NCBI RefSeq assembly: GCF_900403705.1
Contig: NZ_OUNR01000012.1
Span: 124,001 to 188,000 of the forward strand
Length of the DNA: 64,000 nt
Source: Nitrospira lenta
GTDB lineage: Bacteria; Nitrospirota; Nitrospiria; Nitrospirales; Nitrospiraceae
Direction of reading: 5' to 3'
Of this stretch, positions 54,014 to 62,646 are shown piece by piece (positions within the stretch are counted from its first letter, which is position 1; every line of letters starts with the position of its first letter). The notes beneath the pieces are model-generated. The model did no database searches. It saw nothing but the letters and a program-made list of their open reading frames with translations, and had not been told where the DNA came from. The position numbers and the translations under genes were made by a program.

Positions 54014-54892
54014 TCAGCCGGCGCCGACTTCGTTAAGAAGAGCCTTCGCGGCTGCTTTCCCAACATTGTTGGAGGCGAACGGACTATCCCCCGTGATCAA
54101 CCGCCGATCTTGGTGTGTCTGACCGGTGATGTCGCTGTTAAGAATGGTGACCCCCAGCGCTCTCAATTTTTCACCGATGAGCCACGGCAGTCTACCAGGC
54201 ATATAACCGATGTCCGGCGTCTTCTCGTCAATGGAGTCAGGGAAGACACAGATACTATAGCCCTTGAAGAGGTACCGGTCCTTGGTCTCGCCGACGGCGG
54301 CCGCCAGTAGCGCAGCCGGGCCATGGCATAGCGAGATGATGTATTTCTCTCGTGCCACGGCCCACTGCAACACTGTCTTGACGTCCAGACTGAATGGAAT
54401 GCCGGCCAGGGCTCCGTGGCCGCCGGGTATAAAGACGGCGATATAGTCGGAATGATCGCCCAACTGGTGTGCGATCACGTCCGACAGGGTCAACGGGCTC
54501 TTCAGCTTCTGGCGATACTTATCGTAGATGCTCCGGACCGCAGCGTCCTCTTTCGGCAGCGCCCAGAGTTCCAGCTTAACGGGATTTCCCGAGAGCGTCG
54601 CGATGTCGATCGTAAATCCTGCTTTGTCCAAATGATACATCGGCAGCAACATTTCGACAGGATGGTTGCCGGTCGAAAACATCGTGCCGTTTTGCATGAG
54701 CAGGTAACGTTCGTCCGTGGCGATCATCAACACTTTCCACTTCCCGCCGCGGTAGGCGTTCGGGTACTCGGCCGCGTCTAGATCGGACTTAGCCGATGTG
54801 AATTTCCCGAGGGAATAGGGCGAAGGAAAAAAAGCGTTATCTTCGGCAGGATCGGGAGTCGGGCGCTTGTCATCGGATGGTTCGGTCGTCAT
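54014..54892 (-). CDS. hchA: Hsp31-type glyoxalase III / chaperone (HchA, DJ-1/PfpI superfamily)
   Basis: 292 residues from ATG 54892, chosen because AAGGAG precedes it. The DJ-1 fold has the nucleophile Cys in [14 protein letters not shown], with [14 protein letters not shown] and [13 protein letters not shown] as Hsp31-specific parts; the extra N-terminal segment is typical of HchA. It acts as a methylglyoxal glyoxalase and holdase chaperone, and may repair glycated proteins. A charged, low-complexity N-terminus (about 25 residues) is present. Convergent with the hydrolase gene. Confidence 0.92.
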   Translation of the reverse strand: MTTEPSDDKRPTPDPAEDNAFFPSPYSLGKFTSAKSDLDAAEYPNAYRGGKWKVLMIATDERYLLMQNGTMFSTGNHPVEMLLPMYHLDKAGFTIDIATLSGNPVKLELWALPKEDAAVRSIYDKYRQKLKSPLTLSDVIAHQLGDHSDYIAVFIPGGHGALAGIPFSLDVKTVLQWAVAREKYIISLCHGPAALLAAAVGETKDRYLFKGYSICVFPDSIDEKTPDIGYMPGRLPWLIGEKLRALGVTILNSDITGQTHQDRRLITGDSPFASNNVGKAAAKALLNEVGAG

Positions 54893-55083
54893 GCAGTGCT
54901 CCTTCTCTGTAAAAAGTACGGTCGCTAAGGTCGGCACGTAACGAGAGAATTGCAATGAGGGCGGCCTCTTGTCAAGACGGTTCTCGCCACCGGTATGAAA
55001 AAGTAGGGTTCACTCAAGACTCAGGGAGAGTCCGGAGGCATCGACGGTTGGAGGAGTGAGAAGGTCGGATTTTCAGCGACCGA

Positions 55084-55353
55084 TTACAGTTCGCGAATCG
55101 CGCCTTGCAGGACGGTGATCTGAGTGACTGGATCGCCGGAGGATTTCAGTTCTGTGCGGATCTGATCTTTAAGGTAGGAGGAGTAGCCGACGCGGTCGAC
55201 GAGGAGATCGAGGAAGCGCTCGGCAGGCAGCAGGCTCTGGGTCCGAAGTTCTTCGACCGTATCGTCGCTGACGGGAATGTAGGTGCTTCCAATGTGGAAG
55301 ACCACGTTGTAGTAGCGACCCTTGCCGATGCGTTCGAAGCGTAAGCCCTTCAT
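55084..55353 (-). CDS. Small hypothetical protein
   Basis: 89 residues from ATG 55353, chosen because the in-frame region further upstream lies inside the palindromic repeat at 55367-55489. Sequence: MKGLRFERIGKGRYYNVVFH, then YIPVSDDTVEELRTQSLLPAERFLDLLVDRVGY. Predicted mixed alpha/beta, no signal peptide. I do not recognise the family. Confidence 0.6.
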   Translation of the reverse strand: MKGLRFERIGKGRYYNVVFHIGSTYIPVSDDTVEELRTQSLLPAERFLDLLVDRVGYSSYLKDQIRTELKSSGDPVTQITVLQGAIREL

Positions 55354-55366
55354 CGCAAACTCCCAA

Positions 55367-55489
55367 GCAGGCTGTTGAAAAAACCTTCCAGCTTCGTTCT
55401 CGTATCGTTCAATGCTCAACGTACTGAGAAGTACGCCTCGGCCTCTCACTCACTGCGGCCTCGCTGGACAGCCTTTTTGAACAGCCTGC
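55367..55489. repeat. Best-preserved copy of the dispersed palindromic repeat
   Basis: 123 bp. Starts GCAGGCTGTTGAAAAA and ends TTTTTGAACAGCCTGC; 15 of 16 end positions are inverted-complementary. The centre is CGTACT-gaga-AGTACG (55420-55435). GCTTCGTTCTCGTATCGTTC lies between. It sits directly upstream of the 89-residue gene. Confidence 0.85.
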
Positions 55490-55556
55490 AAGAACCATCA
55501 AAGAGGGGCCCATTCTAGACAAGTCAGGGCGTGGAAGACAAGGGCGGTCTCAGTCG

Positions 55557-55612
55557 GTTGTTGAGAAAGCCTGCCAGCGGCGTTCTCACGGCGCTCAGAG
55601 CGTTCTACCTAT
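55557..55612. repeat. Fragment of the dispersed palindromic repeat
   Basis: GTTGTTGAGAAAGCCTGCCA then GCGGCGTTCTCACGGCGCTCAGAGC matches the left half of the repeat only. The central stem and right end are missing. It sits just after the end of the PII-like gene. Confidence 0.65.
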
Positions 55613-55625
55613 TGTCAGCTTCCGA

Positions 55626-55967
55626 CTAGGCGCTTTTGGCCTTCTTCCCGAAATATTCCTGACGGCTCACCGACACATCCGTGACGAACATGACCCCGGA
55701 GTGCTTTTCAAACAGCGGCCGAAGGCCGGAGAGGATCGGCTCGACCTTGTCTTCCGGGACGACGGTCATGATCATCTCGAGGCTTTCCTGCTCGCTGAAC
55801 ATGAAATGGGCCTCCCGAACGCCGTGGTGCCCCTTGCCGGCCAGGTTGCCGATGATGGTATAGCCGGTCGCTTTGACGCGATCCAGCAACTCCGTCACAA
55901 AGGCCTGGTGCTCTCCCGCGACGATCACACGAATCTCTTTCATCGGATGCAATGTCAACGCGCCCAT
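55626..55967 (-). CDS. PII-like regulatory protein adjacent to DabA
   Basis: 113 residues from ATG 55967, chosen because AGGAGGACT precedes it. A PII-like ferredoxin fold: KEIRVIVAGEHQAFVTELLDRVKATGYTIIGNLAGKGHHGVREAHFMF, VVPEDKVEPILSGLRPLFEKHSGVMFVTD. The T-loop area lacks the Tyr and typical GlnB motif, so it belongs to a divergent group (SbtB/CPII/PamA-like) rather than GlnB. Divergent PII proteins of this kind often accompany bicarbonate or ion transporters, and here it follows dabA, 197 bp apart. Adenine nucleotide or bicarbonate sensing is inferred. Confidence 0.8.
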   Translation of the reverse strand: MGALTLHPMKEIRVIVAGEHQAFVTELLDRVKATGYTIIGNLAGKGHHGVREAHFMFSEQESLEMIMTVVPEDKVEPILSGLRPLFEKHSGVMFVTDVSVSRQEYFGKKAKSA

Positions 55968-55992
55968 CTGAGTCCTCCTTCCTTCGCTGCGT

Positions 55993-56104
55993 GGGCCTGT
56001 TGAACCCCCCGCCAGCATCGTTCTCGCATCGCTCAAAGATCAACGTATCAATATTGTACGTCTGGTCTCTTGGCTCGCGGCGGCTTTTTTAATAGCCTCG
56101 TGTT
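55993..56104. repeat. Copy of the dispersed palindromic repeat between dabA and PII-like gene
   Basis: Starts GGCCTGTTGAACCCCCCGCC, then AGCATCGTTCTCGCATC, with an imperfect centre CGTATCAATATTGTACG and the closing GGCGGCTTTTTTAATAGCC. Terminal complementarity is partly eroded. It fills most of the 197-bp gap between dabA (stop 56165) and the PII-like gene (start 55967). Confidence 0.75.
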
Positions 56105-56164
56105 GATGACGCTTGCTCTACCAAAACTGTTGTTCGACGTGCTTTCCGCGCAGGCACGGTCTCG

Positions 56165-59100
56165 TTACGCGAGCGGCACCCATTCGCCCGTGGGGCGATA
56201 CCGATACCACAGCTGGTCATCGGGGTCGAGGGCAACGAGGTGTACCCACTCGTTGTGATAATAGTGCCGCAGGATTTCGTGCCGCTCGATCAGTTTGTCG
56301 ATGCGGTCGCGCGGCGCCTCCACGATGCTCAGAAGCCGCATCGGTTCGTGGTAGGGGACGTCGCCGTTCATCACCGTTTGTCTGGCCAAGCCCAGACGGA
56401 GGTCGCTCCAGGGGCCCGACATGATTCCGATCCGTCCCACGACGTTATGGTAGATCTTGCTGCCGCTGCCGTACACGTCGTTGTCGACCGCGGAAAAATA
56501 ATGCTCCATGTTGATCCATTGCGCCACGACTTGCGGGCCGGTCAACAACACTTCCAGGAGCCGGCTGCTCGGATCCTGGCGCGCGTCGTAGGATTGCAGA
56601 AACACCCGTCCTTCGAGGTTGAGTCCCCTCGTCAGTTCTCGGCGCCCGATCACAAACGCCGTATTGCTCGAGAGGCCCCACTCTGGCCTGACCTGACTCC
56701 AGTCTACACTCCGTTGCCGCACGTGCGATTCAGCGGCGCCCTCGTCCAGCGGCTGCTCCACGTCAGGAAAACGTGTACACCGTTCCTGACTCGTCAGGGT
56801 GGAGGCTTCCTTCAGATCTCCCTGGAGCCGCGCCAGGTCGGCGCGATGGGTGGGCGGCACATCTTCCAGATCGAACAGTTGGACTTCATCCGTCGTCGTA
56901 TCCATCTGGCCGGCCAGAAAGTGGGTGTCGGGCGGAATCACCAGTTTATTCTTGGCCAGCCGCTCGCGCACTTTTTGGTTGTTCGCCATCATGGCCAGGG
57001 CGCGGGCATTCGGTTTGCCTTCGTTGCCGCCGCAGGCGCCGCAGTCCAGGGCCGACTCATAGGGATTGTTTTCCGACGTACTGCCGTGGGCGCAGATCAG
57101 GACCAGCCGGGCCAGGTTGTTCGTCAGCCCCATCATCCGCAGGGCCGTATCGACCGTGAGGGTCTGTTCCTCCAGCGTGAACCCGGTCCGGGTGATCCGT
57201 TCCTTCTGCCGAGAGGCTGCGCGCGCGGTGAGGTCGTACTGGCGCCGGAGGATATCGACGAGTGTGCGCAAGACCTCCGGCGAAAGCTCGGCGGGTTTCG
57301 CCGCGTCCAGGAGCACCGTGTCCAGATCGGCCTGGCCGTTCAGCGCTTGTTGCCGCAGGGTTTCGACGAGGACCGGGGTGATGCGCGAGCTGCGCAATCC
57401 GCCCTGCTCATGCAGCACTTTTCGGACGACGGCGTGGTGTTCGGCCGCCAGCATCTCCGCGGTTTCGGCCGGGGCCATCTTGTCGACGGTCAGCGTCGTC
57501 GCGATGGCCGGGACAAACAGGCGCCGCAACCAGGAGGTCCAGCGCTGATAGAGCGACGGCAGGAGGGTCTTGCCGAAGATCGGCAGGCCGTAGAACCAGC
57601 CGAGCGATTCCACCATGACATAGGGGGTCACGACATTTTCTTTCAAATCGTGCAGCAGCGTATGGCCGGCATGGACCCACTTGGTGCGGGCTTCGTGTTT
57701 CGACACTTTGTGATCGAGATAGCTCCGGGGGATTTCGCGCACCTCGTTCTTCGCGCGCATGATCACGGGGAACTGCTCGGTGTCGTGTTCCTTGCCCCAG
57801 GCGCGATAGCGTATGAAGGCCGCGAAGAATCCGGCGAAGCCGTAGGTCTCGTGCGGGCCGGTAGACTCCAGGTGCCGGCGGAACGGCTCGGAGCGCACAT
57901 CGATGCAATAGACCGATTGCGAATAGGGGCGGTTCGTACCGGGCTGGTCCGCCGGCAGGGTGCGCTGCTGCGGCGTGGTCCGCAACTGGGCGAGCAGACG
58001 CTGCTGGTAGGCGGCCTCCAGTGCTTTGAGCCACACCGGTCCATGGTCCGACTCGGGAAATGACTCCATCCAGTCGAAGAGCTGCTTCAGCACGGCGTGT
58101 GGCGTTTCGGCTAAGACGGCCGGATCCAGTTCCAAGGAGCGAGCCAATGCGATCAACTGCTTGGCGGCGCCGCGTCGGGCGGCAATTTCCTGCCGTGGGA
58201 CTACGTCCGTCCCGTAGCGCTCGATGACACGACCCCACCCGTTTCCTTTGTGATGCCGGAGCCGATCCACTTCCTCGGCATATAGCGCGGGCAATCGCCC
58301 GGCGACCCGCTGTCTCCTCAGATAGTATTCGTCGGGGTGCTCGCGCATATAGGCGACGATGGCGTCGTAGCGCCCCTCAATGCCGAGTTCTTCGCGGCAG
58401 GTCTTCTGCACCAACTCGCTGGCGTACCAGATGCGGATGGCGAGAAATTTCACGAGGCCGACCGGATAGGCTTTCTGCCAGGGATAATCGCGTTCTTCCG
58501 CGCGCCACTTGATGAAGCCGGCCCAGCCGGGGAGCGCGGTCAATTGCAGCGACAAGTAATCCTGGAGCAGATTAGCGGGAATGCCGAGTGCGTCCAGACT
58601 TTGCCGCAGCGCGTCCTCCGGATGGTCGGGCAGGCGGGATATTTTTCTCCGGCTGTCGGCGATGCCGCAGGGCGACCATTCCTGAGCTGCCAGGTCTCTC
58701 CAGGCGTTGTAGAGTCCTTTTTCCCGTCCCGGCATCGCCCAGGTGGCATGGCCTTCATCCAGGAAGGCCTCGCACCACTTAATGAGTTCATGGTTGATCT
58801 GCTGGACGATCTGTGTCCCGAAGGTGTCGTCGCACCAATGCGACAGCGTGAGCCACCGGCCCAGGGCCGCTTGGTCGCCTTCGACAATGCGGTGAATCCG
58901 CTTGCGGAGATCGGGGAAGGCCCACTCGGAAGACAGACTCGCCGCCACGATGTCGATCACGGCTTGCGCGGGATCGTGGAGTTGATCGTCCAGCGGCTCC
59001 GTCGCAAGGGCGCAGAGGCCATCCGTGAGACAGGCTCGCAACACGTCGCCGTGCGGGATCCGGCGCGAGCCGATCGTGACCGACTGATCCAGAACGAGCG

Positions 59101-59377
59101 ACTTCAAGGCGGCATCGAGATGGCCCAGCTCGATCCGGCCCGTCTTCAGATACTCGCGATAGAGCGTGCCGGGAAGATAACTATGCCCTCCCATGAATTG
59201 CTTGCCGCGCCGGGCCGTCTCTTCAAACGGGAGATATTCAAGGCTGTGGAGCGGATTGTGGTGGACGAAGGTCCGCATCGGCCAGTACTGCGCAATCACT
59301 TCACCGGCGAGTTGGACCACGCCGCGCAGCTCCATCCGTCTGGATTCGATATCGAGCGCCGGGTTTATCGGTTCCAT
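56165..59377 (-). CDS. dabA: DabA-type (DUF2309) inorganic-carbon transporter subunit
   Basis: 1070 residues, longer than the sulfur-bacterium DabA (about 830). DabA is a soluble, beta-carbonic-anhydrase-like zinc protein that, together with a NuoL-like DabB, drives energy-coupled CO2 or bicarbonate uptake. Zinc-site residues are visible: C491 and D493 in YCIDVRSEP, and H764 with C779 in CAHGSTSEN...LDCGACGG. N-terminal PMRTFVHHNPLHSLE is also conserved. The final 300 residues are an extension with GNGWGRVIERYG and others. It overlaps the NuoM-like gene by 13 bp, evidence of co-transcription. Confidence 0.93.
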   Translation of the reverse strand: MEPINPALDIESRRMELRGVVQLAGEVIAQYWPMRTFVHHNPLHSLEYLPFEETARRGKQFMGGHSYLPGTLYREYLKTGRIELGHLDAALKSLVLDQSVTIGSRRIPHGDVLRACLTDGLCALATEPLDDQLHDPAQAVIDIVAASLSSEWAFPDLRKRIHRIVEGDQAALGRWLTLSHWCDDTFGTQIVQQINHELIKWCEAFLDEGHATWAMPGREKGLYNAWRDLAAQEWSPCGIADSRRKISRLPDHPEDALRQSLDALGIPANLLQDYLSLQLTALPGWAGFIKWRAEERDYPWQKAYPVGLVKFLAIRIWYASELVQKTCREELGIEGRYDAIVAYMREHPDEYYLRRQRVAGRLPALYAEEVDRLRHHKGNGWGRVIERYGTDVVPRQEIAARRGAAKQLIALARSLELDPAVLAETPHAVLKQLFDWMESFPESDHGPVWLKALEAAYQQRLLAQLRTTPQQRTLPADQPGTNRPYSQSVYCIDVRSEPFRRHLESTGPHETYGFAGFFAAFIRYRAWGKEHDTEQFPVIMRAKNEVREIPRSYLDHKVSKHEARTKWVHAGHTLLHDLKENVVTPYVMVESLGWFYGLPIFGKTLLPSLYQRWTSWLRRLFVPAIATTLTVDKMAPAETAEMLAAEHHAVVRKVLHEQGGLRSSRITPVLVETLRQQALNGQADLDTVLLDAAKPAELSPEVLRTLVDILRRQYDLTARAASRQKERITRTGFTLEEQTLTVDTALRMMGLTNNLARLVLICAHGSTSENNPYESALDCGACGGNEGKPNARALAMMANNQKVRERLAKNKLVIPPDTHFLAGQMDTTTDEVQLFDLEDVPPTHRADLARLQGDLKEASTLTSQERCTRFPDVEQPLDEGAAESHVRQRSVDWSQVRPEWGLSSNTAFVIGRRELTRGLNLEGRVFLQSYDARQDPSSRLLEVLLTGPQVVAQWINMEHYFSAVDNDVYGSGSKIYHNVVGRIGIMSGPWSDLRLGLARQTVMNGDVPYHEPMRLLSIVEAPRDRIDKLIERHEILRHYYHNEWVHLVALDPDDQLWYRYRPTGEWVPLA

Positions 59378-60696
59378 ACAAGCGATCCTGGGTTGGTGCC
59401 GGCGGGTTCCGAGTGAACGCCGGTTGTGGCGGTCGTCTGATCCGATCCGAACAGGCTGATCGGGGTCACGCCCAGTGCGAGTAGCGTCAAGACGACGATG
59501 ATCAGCGCCACTAGCTCACTCTGGAGCAAGTCGGCGTAGCGCAAGTCGGTGCGGCGCGTGCCGAACAGAAGCCTCTGGACCAGATCCAAAATGTACCAGG
59601 ACGACGCCAGCCAGGCACAGACCAGCACAATAATGCCGGTCGAAAAGGCTGCGGTAGACGACAGCAACAGACCCATGAAGCCCGCGAACACGCCGAACGG
59701 CGGCAGCCCCATGGCGGCCAGTGCCAGCAGTGACAGCAGCACGGCATACTGGGGCATGGTGGAGGCCAACCCGCTGATGGCTTGCGGATCCACGTCGTCT
59801 CCGTAGCGCGTGCGGATAATTTGCCAGGCCAACAGGAGCCCGCACATCACGAGCCCGACGGCGCCGACGAAGAGGGCGGCGCGCGGGGTGGCTGTGCGTG
59901 TGGTCACGACACACCACCAGAGCATCGAAAAGAACGAGAGACTGCTGTAGGCCAGCAGGAGTCGTACGCGCGATTGGGCCAGCGCCTTGATGGCGCCATA
60001 GATGGCGCCGGCCAGGGCGAGGACGCTCATCACCCAAACGACGGGATCCGGCAATGTCGGCGCGAGCGGGGCCAGGGCATGCAGGCCGAGCGCCGGAAAG
60101 AGCAGGACCATGAACGACGGCAAATTACCGGGCAGCCGGGTCAACGCGGTGAGATGCCCGTCGTGAAAGGGCACCACGGGCAGAAGAATCGTGCAGGCCA
60201 GCAGCGCCGCCATCGACGACAGCGGCGGGGCGGCGACCAGCGTCAGTACCAGACAGAGGGCGCCGAGGGTGTAGGCCCCGAGGCCCCACCAGGAAATGGG
60301 CCAGAGCGGCGTGTGATGGCGATAGAGCAAGACGATGACGAAACCGTGGATCGCGATCAGGAACAGTTTGGCAGTGACCGGCTGGCTTGCGAGCGCGCCG
60401 AGTCCCAGGCTGAGCGCTACCAGGGTCAGAACCCAGGAGGCGCGATGGTCCAAGTGATGCGGTTGGCCCAGGAGTGACACCCCAGCGGCGAGCGGAAGCA
60501 AAAACAGCAGGAGCAGGCCTTCGGGCGGCGCCGTCAGCGCGCCGGCGAATACAGCGACAGACGCCAGGCTGACGGCGCAGACACCGACCGACCAGGTCAT
60601 GAGCCGGTGGGGGTGGGCCCACCAGGCCGGGCTTAACGCCGCGCCCAGCAGGGGCACGCCCGCAAGGATCCAGGGAATGAGGGTTGCGTCGATCAT
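59365..60696 (-). CDS. NuoM/antiporter-like membrane subunit
   Basis: 443 residues from ATG 60696, which overlaps the upstream NuoL-like stop as ATGA (GTG at 60705 is the alternative). About 13 hydrophobic helices. The antiporter-like core is recognisable in LLPVVPFHDGHLTALTRLPGNLPSFMVL, LAGAIYGAIKALAQSRVRLLLAYSSLSF and MGLPPFGVFAGFMGLLLSS, the last matching the PP.GF segment of NuoL/M/N and Mrp-type subunits. The charged helices that move protons in true NuoM are only partly conserved. It sits between a NuoL-like subunit and DabA. Confidence 0.82.
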   Translation of the reverse strand: MIDATLIPWILAGVPLLGAALSPAWWAHPHRLMTWSVGVCAVSLASVAVFAGALTAPPEGLLLLFLLPLAAGVSLLGQPHHLDHRASWVLTLVALSLGLGALASQPVTAKLFLIAIHGFVIVLLYRHHTPLWPISWWGLGAYTLGALCLVLTLVAAPPLSSMAALLACTILLPVVPFHDGHLTALTRLPGNLPSFMVLLFPALGLHALAPLAPTLPDPVVWVMSVLALAGAIYGAIKALAQSRVRLLLAYSSLSFFSMLWWCVVTTRTATPRAALFVGAVGLVMCGLLLAWQIIRTRYGDDVDPQAISGLASTMPQYAVLLSLLALAAMGLPPFGVFAGFMGLLLSSTAAFSTGIIVLVCAWLASSWYILDLVQRLLFGTRRTDLRYADLLQSELVALIIVVLTLLALGVTPISLFGSDQTTATTGVHSEPAGTNPGSLVWNR

Positions 60697-62405
60697 CGAG
60701 ACCACCCGCGTTCGCGTTTATCGAAGCGATGGACGATGCGCATGACCGTCCGTCCCAGCAGTTGATAGAGTTCGTCGGCGTACAACCGATTCATAAACAG
60801 GACATATAATCCGTTTCGTCCGCTCTCAACCCAGCGTGCGGCCCACTTCGGCAGCCAGATCGTCCGGCCGTGGGCCTGCATGTAGAGATAGCACCAGCTG
60901 AGGACGGTCATGACCGTGGCCATGAGGACGATGCCGTCGAACATCCAGTTGGGCAAGTCCGCGGCTTGAAAATAGGACGCGACTTCCGCGGGATTGGGAT
61001 ACAGGAAGGCCGTGAACGATTCGACGGCGAATAAATAGACGAAGACGACGAAGAGCAGCGTCATGAGCATCGCGGAGGACACTTTCCAAGAGGCGATCGC
61101 GCGTAGCCGTGTGAGGGTCAAAATGGCCTGCGACGAGGTCAGCCAAATGAAGAACAGGAAGATGACCGTGCCTTGCGATTCGAGCAGCGGGATGCGTAGG
61201 ACTCCGTGGGTGACCAGCAGAATGACCAGGGGAATTACCAGCGTCGTTACGAATCCGGTCGACCAGGTGAGCGGGGAGAAGTTTTCTTCCTCTTCTTGCT
61301 GATCAACATGGGGGATGTGCGGCTCGTGCCGGGCTTTGTGAATGACGTTCCCGCAATTCAGGAAGACGGTGGCTTTGAAGAGTCCGTGGGCGATCAGATG
61401 AAATACGGCCAGCGAAAAGGCGCCCAAGCCGCACTCCATGATCATGTAGCCCATCTGACCGATGGTCGAGAAGCCGAGCGTTTTCTTGATGTCGTTCTGC
61501 GCCAGCATCATGGTAGCGCCCAGTACCGCGGTCAGAGTGCCCACGACGAAGGCGACATGCAGTGTCGTCGAGCTGAGTCCGAAGAGCGGCGCCAGCCTGT
61601 TGATCAAGAAGCCGCCCGCATTGATGATCCCGGCATGGAGCAAGGCATGCACGGGTGTCGGCGCATAGAGCGACCGGGGCAGCCAGAAATGGAGCGGAAA
61701 CTGCGCGGATTTCCCCATGGCTCCGACGAAGATGAGCAGGGTGACGGCCGTCGCAGCGCTGATGTCGAGCCCGGGCCAGAGCGAGAATACGACCGGACTC
61801 TCCGTGGCCCGCGCAAAGAGCTCTTGAAATTCCAGCGTGCCGTAGACGCGGTAGGCCAGGACGATGCCAGCCAGAAAGGCGGCATCGGCGACGCGCAACA
61901 GCGTAAAGGTGTTGAAGGCTCCCTTGAGCGTCGCCGTATGCTCATGATTGTGCGCGAGGAGATAGAGCAGATAGCTCAGGATTTGCCAAAAGAGAAACAG
62001 CATCATCAGATTGGCGCTGGAGACCATGCAGATCAGCACAAAGTCCGTGAAGCAGATCAGGGCCAGATACCGGCGCATGTGGCGATCCTGATACATGTAG
62101 CCGGTCGAGTAGACGAAGATCAGGGTGCTCACGCCCGCGATCAACGTCATCATGATGGCGCTCAGCCGATCGATGTAGAAGCCGATCGGGAAAATGAGCG
62201 CGGCCATCGACCCCGGATCGTAGAAGCGAATGGAAATGGGCCCCTGCACGGCGACGACATAGAGGGTTCCGATGGCGCCGCAACAGGCCGCTCCGATCGG
62301 ATAGGCGGCGATCTTCGCGCGAAGGTCGCGCGTCTCGTCGGGGCCAATCAGTACGATCAACGCAGCCGCGAGTAATAGCAATGGGATGAGCAGCACGAAC
62401 GACAC
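60693..62405 (-). CDS. NuoL-like proton/sodium-translocating subunit (DabB-like)
   Basis: 570 residues, NuoL size. Core signatures: NLMMLFLFWQILSYLLYLLA, GAMGKSAQFPLHFWLPRSLYAPTPVHALLHAGIINAGG and AQNDIKKTLGFSTIGQMGYM (conserved Lys), followed by a long hydrophobic C-terminus. The KSAQFPLHFWLP and QMGYM segments identify the antiporter superfamily. DabB of the DAB system belongs to this group. It sits in a row with a NuoM-like gene and dabA, with the stop overlapping the next start. Its closest relative is the partial NuoL-like gene at 62647-64000. Confidence 0.9.
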   Translation of the reverse strand: MSFVLLIPLLLLAAALIVLIGPDETRDLRAKIAAYPIGAACCGAIGTLYVVAVQGPISIRFYDPGSMAALIFPIGFYIDRLSAIMMTLIAGVSTLIFVYSTGYMYQDRHMRRYLALICFTDFVLICMVSSANLMMLFLFWQILSYLLYLLAHNHEHTATLKGAFNTFTLLRVADAAFLAGIVLAYRVYGTLEFQELFARATESPVVFSLWPGLDISAATAVTLLIFVGAMGKSAQFPLHFWLPRSLYAPTPVHALLHAGIINAGGFLINRLAPLFGLSSTTLHVAFVVGTLTAVLGATMMLAQNDIKKTLGFSTIGQMGYMIMECGLGAFSLAVFHLIAHGLFKATVFLNCGNVIHKARHEPHIPHVDQQEEEENFSPLTWSTGFVTTLVIPLVILLVTHGVLRIPLLESQGTVIFLFFIWLTSSQAILTLTRLRAIASWKVSSAMLMTLLFVVFVYLFAVESFTAFLYPNPAEVASYFQAADLPNWMFDGIVLMATVMTVLSWCYLYMQAHGRTIWLPKWAARWVESGRNGLYVLFMNRLYADELYQLLGRTVMRIVHRFDKRERGWSR

Positions 62406-62646
62406 GGGTACTCCATAACACCGGAAACACCGGAACGTGATGATCTCTCTTCTATCCCTCGCCCTCGCGCCTCGCGCGAACCCGGCATCGGGCGGTCACA
62501 GACCGCGTCAGAGGGCCCTCTCGGCGTCCATCATTAGTACGTTGTCTAGACCATCGTCAAGCACCGAGTCGGCTTGAATCTTCCCCGGCGGACCTGCCGT
62601 CGCTCTCGCCTGTTCTGCCCACGACGCTTCAGGGGAATCCGCCGCC

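Noticed and set aside
56240-58063. Plus-strand 607-codon frame antisense to dabA
   Set aside because: Shadow of dabA. The translation is rich in Arg/His/Gly and has no recognisable family features.
61206-62375. Plus-strand 389-codon frame antisense to the NuoL-like gene
   Set aside because: Shadow frame; biased composition and no motifs.
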